A DNA stretch of 11,712 bases, from NCBI GenBank assembly GCA_035581425.1, contig DATJVP010000092.1:1-11712 (forward strand). Reading direction: 5' to 3'. This stretch comes from DASZHJ01 sp035581425 (GTDB lineage Bacteria > Pseudomonadota > Alphaproteobacteria > ATCC43930 > CGMCC-115725). Both the position numbers and the translations under genes were made by a program. The notes below the pieces were generated by a model that saw only the letters and a program-made list of their open reading frames with translations, was not told the DNA's origin and made no database searches. Each line of letters opens with the position of its first letter. The stretch's first letter is position 1. This document shows, in pieces, positions 6,639-11,712 of this stretch.

Positions 6639-9600
6639 AGCGATGGAGCCACATGCGCAAGGCGGTGAGGAGCTGGTCTATGTTGACGGGCTTCGCGAGA
6701 TAGTCGGAGGCGCCTGCCTCCAGGCACTTCTCGCGGTCTCCCTTCATCGCCTTGGCGGTGAGCGCAATGATCGGCAGACGGCGGAATGCCGCGTTCTGGC
6801 GCATCGCTTGCATCGTCTGATAGCCGTCCATCTCCGGCATCATGATGTCCATGAGGACAATCGCGATGGTTGCCGACGAGCCGAGGAGGTCGATCGCCTC
6901 CTTCCCAGTCGTCGCCGTCAGCACCTTCATGCCGCGGCCCTCGAGCGCGCTGCTGAGCGCGAAGATGTTGCGGACGTCGTCGTCCACCAGCAGGACAGTC
7001 CGTCCCACGATGTCCTCGTCGGATTGGTGCAGGTTCTCGAGCATGCGCTGCTTCTCGGTGGGCAAATCCGAGATCACGCGATGGAGGAAGAGCGCAGTCT
7101 CGTCGAGGAGGCGCTCCGGAGATTCGACGCCCTTCACCACCACGCTCCGCGCCATCGTGCGAAGCTGCGCATCCTCGTCCGCCGAGAGCGCACGGCCCGT
7201 GAAGACCACGATGGGAATGTCGCTCAGTGCCGGATCGGCCTTTACCTCCTCGAGGAGGTCGAAGCCGGACATGTCCGGCAGCTTGAGATCGAGAACGACA
7301 CAATCGACCGTGCGCTCGCGCAGCGTCGCAAGCGCCTCCGAGCCGGATTCCACACTGACGAGGTCGATGTCGTGGTGGCCGAGGAGCTCGGTGACGCTCA
7401 TGCGCTCCGCGGCGTTGTCCTCGACCACCAGCAGGCATTTGCGCCGCGGCTGGGTGTAATCCTTCACCCGCGACAGCATCTGCTCCAGCCCCGAAGTGGT
7501 CGCGGGCTTCGTGATGAAGGAGAAGGCGCCGCGCGAGAGCCCGTGCTGCCGGTCCTCGTCGAGCGTAACGATCTGCACCGGGATGTGCCGCGTCAGAGGG
7601 TCTTGCTTGAGCTGGCTCAATACGGTCCAGCCCAGCATGTCCGGGAGGAACACGTCGAGGGAGATGGCGCTCGGCTGGTATTCGCGCGCGAGCGACAGCG
7701 CGTCGGCGCCGCGCTGCGCGATCAGCACCTTGAAGCTCGCCTCATGCGCGAGGTCAGCCATGATGCGCGCGTAGTGCGGATCGTCCTCGACGATCAGCAA
7801 TACAGCTTCGCCCGCCCGGAGCGAGCCGCGATCGTCGGAGACCCATTCCGTGGGCATTTCCGCAAGACGCACGCTACCCGAGGCCGCGGGAGCGGCGCCC
7901 GGGAGCGAGCCCGACGCGGTCACGCGTGCACCCCCGGAGGGGCCGGCGTATTTCAACGGGAGATAGAGGGTGAAGGTGCTGCCGACGCCCGGCGTGCTCT
8001 GCAATTGGATCTCGCCGCCGAGCAACTGGGAAAGCTCGCGCGAGATTGCGAGGCCGAGGCCGGTGCCACCGTATTTGCGGCTGGTGCTGGCATCGGCCTG
8101 CTGGAACGCCTCGAAGATTATCTTCTGCTTTTCCGGTGCGATACCGACCCCGGTGTCCGCGACGGCAAAGGCGACCACGGTCTGCGCATGATTGAGCGTC
8201 GCGTTCTCCGGGTTCCAGCCGCTCGCTACCGGCCCGATCGAGAGACGCACACCGCCCCGCTCGGTGAACTTGAAGGCGTTGGAGAGCAGGTTCTTGAGCA
8301 CCTGCTGCAGCCGCTTGGAATCCGTGACCATGCTGCGATCGAGCTTCGGATCGATGAAGACGTCGAAGCTGAGGCGGCGGCTCTCGGCCTCGTGGCGGAA
8401 GGGCCGCACGGCCATGTCGTGCAGGTTCCCGAAGAAGACCTCCTCAGCGTCGACGGAGACCGTACCGGATTCGATCTTGGAGAGATCGAGAATGTCGCTG
8501 ATGAGGTTGAGCAGATCGGTGCCGGCGCCGTGGATCGTCCGCGCGAACTCGACCTGCTTCGGCGTGAGGTTGCCCTCGGAGTTGTCCGTAAGCTGCTGGC
8601 CCAGGATGAGGATGCTATTGAGCGGCGTCCGCAGCTCGTGCGACATGTTCGCAAGGAAGTCCGACTTGTACTTCGAAGTGAGCGCGAGCTCGGTCGCCTT
8701 CTCCTCGAGCGCGCCACGCGCCTGCTCGATCTCCTGGTTCTTGCGCTCGACATCGACGTTGCGCTCGGCAAGCTGCTGCGCCTTGAGCTCGAGCTGCTCG
8801 TTCGTCTGCTGCAGCTCTCCCTGCTGCGCCTGAAGCTCGGCCGCGAGCTGCTGCGACTGCTTGAGAAGCGCCTCGGTCTGCATCGTCGCTGCGATGCTGT
8901 TGAGGACGATGCCGATGCTGGCGGTGAGTTGCTCCAGGAACGAGATCTGCAGGTCCGTAAAGACGCCGATCGAGGCAAGCTCGATCACGGCCTTGACCTG
9001 TCCCTCGAAGAGCACGGGCAGCACGATGGCGCTCTTCGGCTTCGCCCTGAAGAGGCCGGATTCGATGGGCACCAGGCCCTCCGGCAAATCCGTGACCAGC
9101 ATGCGCCGCGCGTCGGCGGCGCATTGGCCGATCAATCCCTGGCCGATTGACAGGCGCTCGGGATGCGAGACCGGCCCCTGATCGGCGTAGCCCGAGAGCA
9201 ATTTCAGCGCGACGCCGCCCTCGGCATCGACGAGATAGATGACTCCGTTCTGCGCCCCGACCAGCAACGCCATTTCCGAAAGGAGCATGCGGCCGACGGT
9301 TGCGAGATCGCGTTGCCCCTGCAGCATGTTGGTGAAGCGGGCGAGGTTCGTCTTGAGCCAGTCCTGCTCCGTGTTGCGATCGGTGGTGAGGCGGAGATTG
9401 CCGATCATCGTGTTGATGTTGTCCTTGAGCTCCGCCACCTCTCCGCGCGCATTGACCTGGATCGACCGCGTGAGATCGCCTTTCGTCACCGCCGTCGCGA
9501 CCTCCGCGATGGCGCGCACCTGCGTCGTGAGATTGGCGGCGAGGAGATTGACGTTGCCAGTGAGGTCCTTCCAGGTTCCGGATGCGCCGGGCACGTTTGC

Positions 9601-11712
9601 TTGCCCGCCCAAGCGGCCTTCGACGCCCACCTCGCGCGCGACGCTGCTGACCTGATCGGCAAAGGTCGCGAGCGTATCCGTCATGTTGTTGATGGTCTCC
9701 GCGAGCGCCGCGACCTCGCCCTTGGATTTGACCGTCAGATTCTGCTTGAGGTCGCCGTTCGCAACCGCAGTCACGACCTTGACGATGCCGCGGACTTGCT
9801 CCGTCAGGTTCGCCGCCATGACATTGACGGTGTCGGTGAGGTCCTTCCAGGTGCCGGCGACGCCGGGGACTGCGGCTTGACCGCCGAGCTTGCCTTCGGT
9901 TCCGACCTCGCGTGCGACGCGGGTCACCTCGGAGGCGAAGGCGTTGAGCTGGTCCACCATGGTGTTGATGGTGTTCTTGAGCTCCAGGACTTCGCCCCTG
10001 ACGTCGACTGTGATCTTGCGCGAGAGGTCGCCGCGCGCGACGGCCGTCGTCACCTCCGCGATGTTGCGAACCTGCGTCGTCAGATTGGCGGCGAGGAGGT
10101 TGACGTTGTCGGTCAAGTCCTTCCAGGTGCCGGCGACCCCTGGAACGATCGCCTGCACGCCGAGCCTTCCTTCCGTCGCGACCTCGCGCGCGACGCGCGT
10201 CACTTCGGCAGCGAAGGAGCGGAGCTGCTCCACCATGGTGTTGAGCGTCTCTTTTAGCAGCTGGATCTCGCCGCGGACGTCGACGGTGATCTTCTTGGAG
10301 AGATCGCCGCTGGCGATCGCGGTGGCGACCTCCGCGATATTTCTGACCTGACCCGTCAGATTGCTCGCCATGAAGTTGACATTGTCGGTCAGGTCCTTCC
10401 AGGTGCCGGCGACGCCGGGAACCGCGGCCTGGCCTCCGAGCTTGCCTTCGGTTCCGACCTCGCGTGCGACGCGGGTCACCTCGGAGGCGAAGGCGTTGAG
10501 CTGGTCCACCATGGTGTTGATGGTGTTCTTGAGCTCGAGGATCTCGCCCTTCACATCGACCGTGATCTTGCGCGAGAGGTCGCCGCGCGCGACGGCCGTC
10601 GTCACCTCCGCGATGTTGCGCACCTGCGCCGTCAGGTTTCCCGCCATGAAGTTGACGCTGTCGGTCAAATCCTTCCAGGTGCCGGCGACACCGGGGACTT
10701 GAGCTTGCCCGCCGAGGCGTCCGTCGGTGCCCACCTCGCGCGCGACGCGCGTCACCTCGCCCGCGAAGCGATTGAGCTGATCCACCATCGTGTTCAGCGT
10801 TTCCTTGAGCTGCAGGATCTCGCCGCGGACGTCCACCGTGATCTTGCGCGAGAGGTCGCCGTTGGCGATCGCGGTCGCGACCTCCGCGATGTTTCGCACC
10901 TGTCCCGTCAGGTTGCCGGCCATGGAATTGACGCTGTCGGTCAGGTCCTTCCAGGTGCCGGCGACCCCGGGCACCTCGGCTTGGCCGCCGAGACGCCCTT
11001 CGGTGCCGACCTCGCGCGCAACGCGGGTCACCTCGCCCGCGAAGGCGTTGAGCTGGTCCACCATCGTGTTGATGGTTTCCTTGAGCTGCAGGATCTCGCC
11101 GCTGACGTTGACCGTGATCTTCTTGGAGAGATCGCCCTGCGCCACGGCGGTGGCGACCTCCGCGATGTTGCGCACCTGGCCCGTGAGATTGCTCGCCATC
11201 GAGTTGACGCTGTCGGTGAGGTGCTTCCAAGTGCCGGCGACCCCCTTCACCTCCGCTTGGCCACCGAGCTTTCCCTCGGTGCCGACCTCGCGCGCGACGC
11301 GCGTAACCTCGCCAGCGAAGGCGTTCAACTGATCGACCATCGTGTTGATGGTGTCCTTGAGTTCGAGAATCTCGCCGCGGACGTCGACGGTGATCTTGCG
11401 CGAGAGATCGCCGCTGGCGATGGCGGTCGAGACCTCCGCGATGTTGCGCACCTGCGCCGTGAGGTTGCTCGCCATGGAATTGACGCTCTCGGTCAAGTCC
11501 TTCCAGGTGCCGGCGACACCGAGGACGTTCGCTTGCCCGCCCAGGCGGCCGTCGGTTCCGACCTCGCGCGCAACGCGCGTCACTTCGCCCGCGAAGGCGT
11601 TCAACTGATCGACCATCGTATTGATGGTCTCCTTGAGCTGCAGGATCTCGCCGCTGACGTTGACCGTGATTTTCTTCGAGAGATCGCCGCCGGCGATCGC
11701 GGTCGCGACTTC
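6637..11712 (-). CDS. Giant poly-HAMP hybrid histidine kinase, N-terminus beyond window
   Basis: The frame is open from the right edge to TGA at 6637-6639, giving 1691 visible residues (numbered from the edge). Residues 1-32 are a partial HAMP-type unit and 33-768 are eight complete 92-residue units, each with motifs like GDLSRKITVDVRGEI, NTMVDQLNAF, EVTRVAREVGTEG and GTWKDLTDSVN. Then come GAF (about 790-940), coiled coil (about 945-1010), HisKA with FLANMSHELRTPLN (His1025), HATPase (N1145, DTGVGI 1186-1191, GGTGLGL 1215-1221) and three receivers with acceptors D1353, D1475 and D1622. Conserved Lys are K1402, K1527 (in VVVKG, not KP) and K1674. No HPt and no membrane helix are visible. The architecture resembles the repeat-HAMP group III kinases known from fungal osmosensors (Nik1/Os-1) and bacterial homologues. 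By analogy the HAMP array relays a conformational signal to the kinase; the stimulus is unknown. It is followed immediately by a second hybrid kinase gene. Confidence 0.93.
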   Translation of the reverse strand, partial: EVATAIAGGDLSKKITVNVSGEILQLKETINTMVDQLNAFAGEVTRVAREVGTDGRLGGQANVLGVAGTWKDLTESVNSMASNLTAQVRNIAEVSTAIASGDLSRKITVDVRGEILELKDTINTMVDQLNAFAGEVTRVAREVGTEGKLGGQAEVKGVAGTWKHLTDSVNSMASNLTGQVRNIAEVATAVAQGDLSKKITVNVSGEILQLKETINTMVDQLNAFAGEVTRVAREVGTEGRLGGQAEVPGVAGTWKDLTDSVNSMAGNLTGQVRNIAEVATAIANGDLSRKITVDVRGEILQLKETLNTMVDQLNRFAGEVTRVAREVGTDGRLGGQAQVPGVAGTWKDLTDSVNFMAGNLTAQVRNIAEVTTAVARGDLSRKITVDVKGEILELKNTINTMVDQLNAFASEVTRVAREVGTEGKLGGQAAVPGVAGTWKDLTDNVNFMASNLTGQVRNIAEVATAIASGDLSKKITVDVRGEIQLLKETLNTMVEQLRSFAAEVTRVAREVATEGRLGVQAIVPGVAGTWKDLTDNVNLLAANLTTQVRNIAEVTTAVARGDLSRKITVDVRGEVLELKNTINTMVDQLNAFASEVTRVAREVGTEGKLGGQAAVPGVAGTWKDLTDTVNVMAANLTEQVRGIVKVVTAVANGDLKQNLTVKSKGEVAALAETINNMTDTLATFADQVSSVAREVGVEGRLGGQANVPGASGTWKDLTGNVNLLAANLTTQVRAIAEVATAVTKGDLTRSIQVNARGEVAELKDNINTMIGNLRLTTDRNTEQDWLKTNLARFTNMLQGQRDLATVGRMLLSEMALLVGAQNGVIYLVDAEGGVALKLLSGYADQGPVSHPERLSIGQGLIGQCAADARRMLVTDLPEGLVPIESGLFRAKPKSAIVLPVLFEGQVKAVIELASIGVFTDLQISFLEQLTASIGIVLNSIAATMQTEALLKQSQQLAAELQAQQGELQQTNEQLELKAQQLAERNVDVERKNQEIEQARGALEEKATELALTSKYKSDFLANMSHELRTPLNSILILGQQLTDNSEGNLTPKQVEFARTIHGAGTDLLNLISDILDLSKIESGTVSVDAEEVFFGNLHDMAVRPFRHEAESRRLSFDVFIDPKLDRSMVTDSKRLQQVLKNLLSNAFKFTERGGVRLSIGPVASGWNPENATLNHAQTVVAFAVADTGVGIAPEKQKIIFEAFQQADASTSRKYGGTGLGLAISRELSQLLGGEIQLQSTPGVGSTFTLYLPLKYAGPSGGARVTASGSLPGAAPAASGSVRLAEMPTEWVSDDRGSLRAGEAVLLIVEDDPHYARIMADLAHEASFKVLIAQRGADALSLAREYQPSAISLDVFLPDMLGWTVLSQLKQDPLTRHIPVQIVTLDEDRQHGLSRGAFSFITKPATTSGLEQMLSRVKDYTQPRRKCLLVVEDNAAERMSVTELLGHHDIDLVSVESGSEALATLRERTVDCVVLDLKLPDMSGFDLLEEVKADPALSDIPIVVFTGRALSADEDAQLRTMARSVVVKGVESPERLLDETALFLHRVISDLPTEKQRMLENLHQSDEDIVGRTVLLVDDDVRNIFALSSALEGRGMKVLTATTGKEAIDLLGSSATIAIVLMDIMMPEMDGYQTMQAMRQNAAFRRLPIIALTAKAMKGDREKCLEAGASDYLAKPVNIDQLLTALRMWLHR
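9884..9984 (-). repeat. 101-nt exact duplicate, copy A
   Basis: This stretch across the unit 6/7 boundary is identical, base for base, to 10436-10536 at a distance of 552 bp (two units). A further 59-nt identity follows at 10010-10068 versus 10562-10620. Confidence 0.85.
10436..10536 (-). repeat. 101-nt exact duplicate, copy B
   Basis: This is the partner of 9884-9984, across the unit 4/5 boundary. The bases before the block (10435 versus 9883) and after it (10537 versus 9985) differ, which defines its limits. Confidence 0.85.

Larger units (their letters stand above)
9409..11712 (-). repeat. Tandem HAMP-repeat array, 276-bp period, 8 full units plus a partial one
   Basis: Complete in-frame units begin (minus strand) at 11616, 11340, 11064, 10788, 10512, 10236, 9960 and 9684. 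Each is exactly 276 bp (92 codons) with no insertion or deletion. A partial unit fills 11617-11712, so the array continues beyond the window. Units 1-5 are closest to each other. Unit 6 has LGVQA in place of LGGQA. The second half of unit 7 and unit 8, nearest the kinase, diverge most (for example GDLKQNLTVKSKGEVAALAE). Confidence 0.95.

Noticed and set aside
5027..6703. 558-codon open frame on the plus strand opposite the REC-kinase-REC gene
   Set aside because: It is antisense to a well-supported gene, has no recognisable domain, and its composition is typical of a shadow frame.
6626..7438. Upstream extension of the downstream kinase by 271 codons
   Set aside because: The extension lies inside the receiver-coding part of the giant kinase in a different frame and reads as Arg/Gly/Pro-rich noise. 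The ribosome binding site at 6632-6638 fixes the start at 6625.
6643..9150. 835-codon open frame on the plus strand opposite the giant kinase
   Set aside because: It is fully antisense to a kinase frame with unmistakable motifs. Its translation is rich in Arg/Leu/Glu/Asp/His without domains, as expected from GC-biased codons read on the other strand.
8615..11230. 871-codon minus-strand frame overlapping the HAMP array in another frame
   Set aside because: It repeats with the same 276-bp period because the DNA does. The residues are mostly Arg/Gly/His/Gln and it has no domain.
9409..11712. CRISPR-like array suggested by the regular repeats
   Set aside because: The units are 276 bp, coding, in frame, and have no short repeat-spacer structure.

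Overview
The window is high-GC bacterial DNA. Its signal peptides, outer-membrane barrels and family mix (poly-HAMP hybrid kinase, receiver-kinase-receiver hybrid, WxPGxW lipoprotein) fit a Gram-negative proteobacterium. The best guess is an alphaproteobacterium of the Hyphomicrobiales (Bradyrhizobium-like), which is an inference from family resemblance and not a proof.

Left part (1-3267), envelope genes. A minus-strand outer-membrane barrel protein runs off the left edge. It is separated by about 725 nt of apparently non-coding DNA from a plus-strand series: a small secreted cysteine-containing protein, a six-helix potassium-channel-like protein with an intact TVGYGD filter and no regulatory domain, and a second outer-membrane barrel protein.

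Middle part (3268-4450), gene remains. A class V aminotransferase has lost its N-terminal third, carries an in-frame stop, and has Glu where the PLP-binding Lys should be. Next to it is a 24-codon stub that looks like the start of a type I restriction R subunit, ending in a stop at the expected Trp codon. This stretch looks like decaying or rearranged DNA. A small proline-rich WxPGxW lipoprotein follows, and a 13-bp perfect stem-loop lies between it and the convergent kinase operon.

Right part (4889-11712, minus strand), signalling. Two hybrid histidine kinases are tightly coupled. The upstream one is very large (1691 residues visible, N-terminus beyond the right edge): at least eight complete 92-residue HAMP-type repeats, then GAF, coiled coil, HisKA, HATPase and three receiver domains. 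The downstream one is a 578-residue REC-coiled coil-HisKA-HATPase-REC protein whose ribosome binding site overlaps the stop codon of the first. Together they carry two kinase cores and five receivers but no visible HPt or DNA-binding domain, so the final output must lie elsewhere. The repeat array has a 276-bp period with a superimposed 552-bp similarity, including a 101-nt exact duplicate, which points to ongoing unequal recombination or gene conversion.
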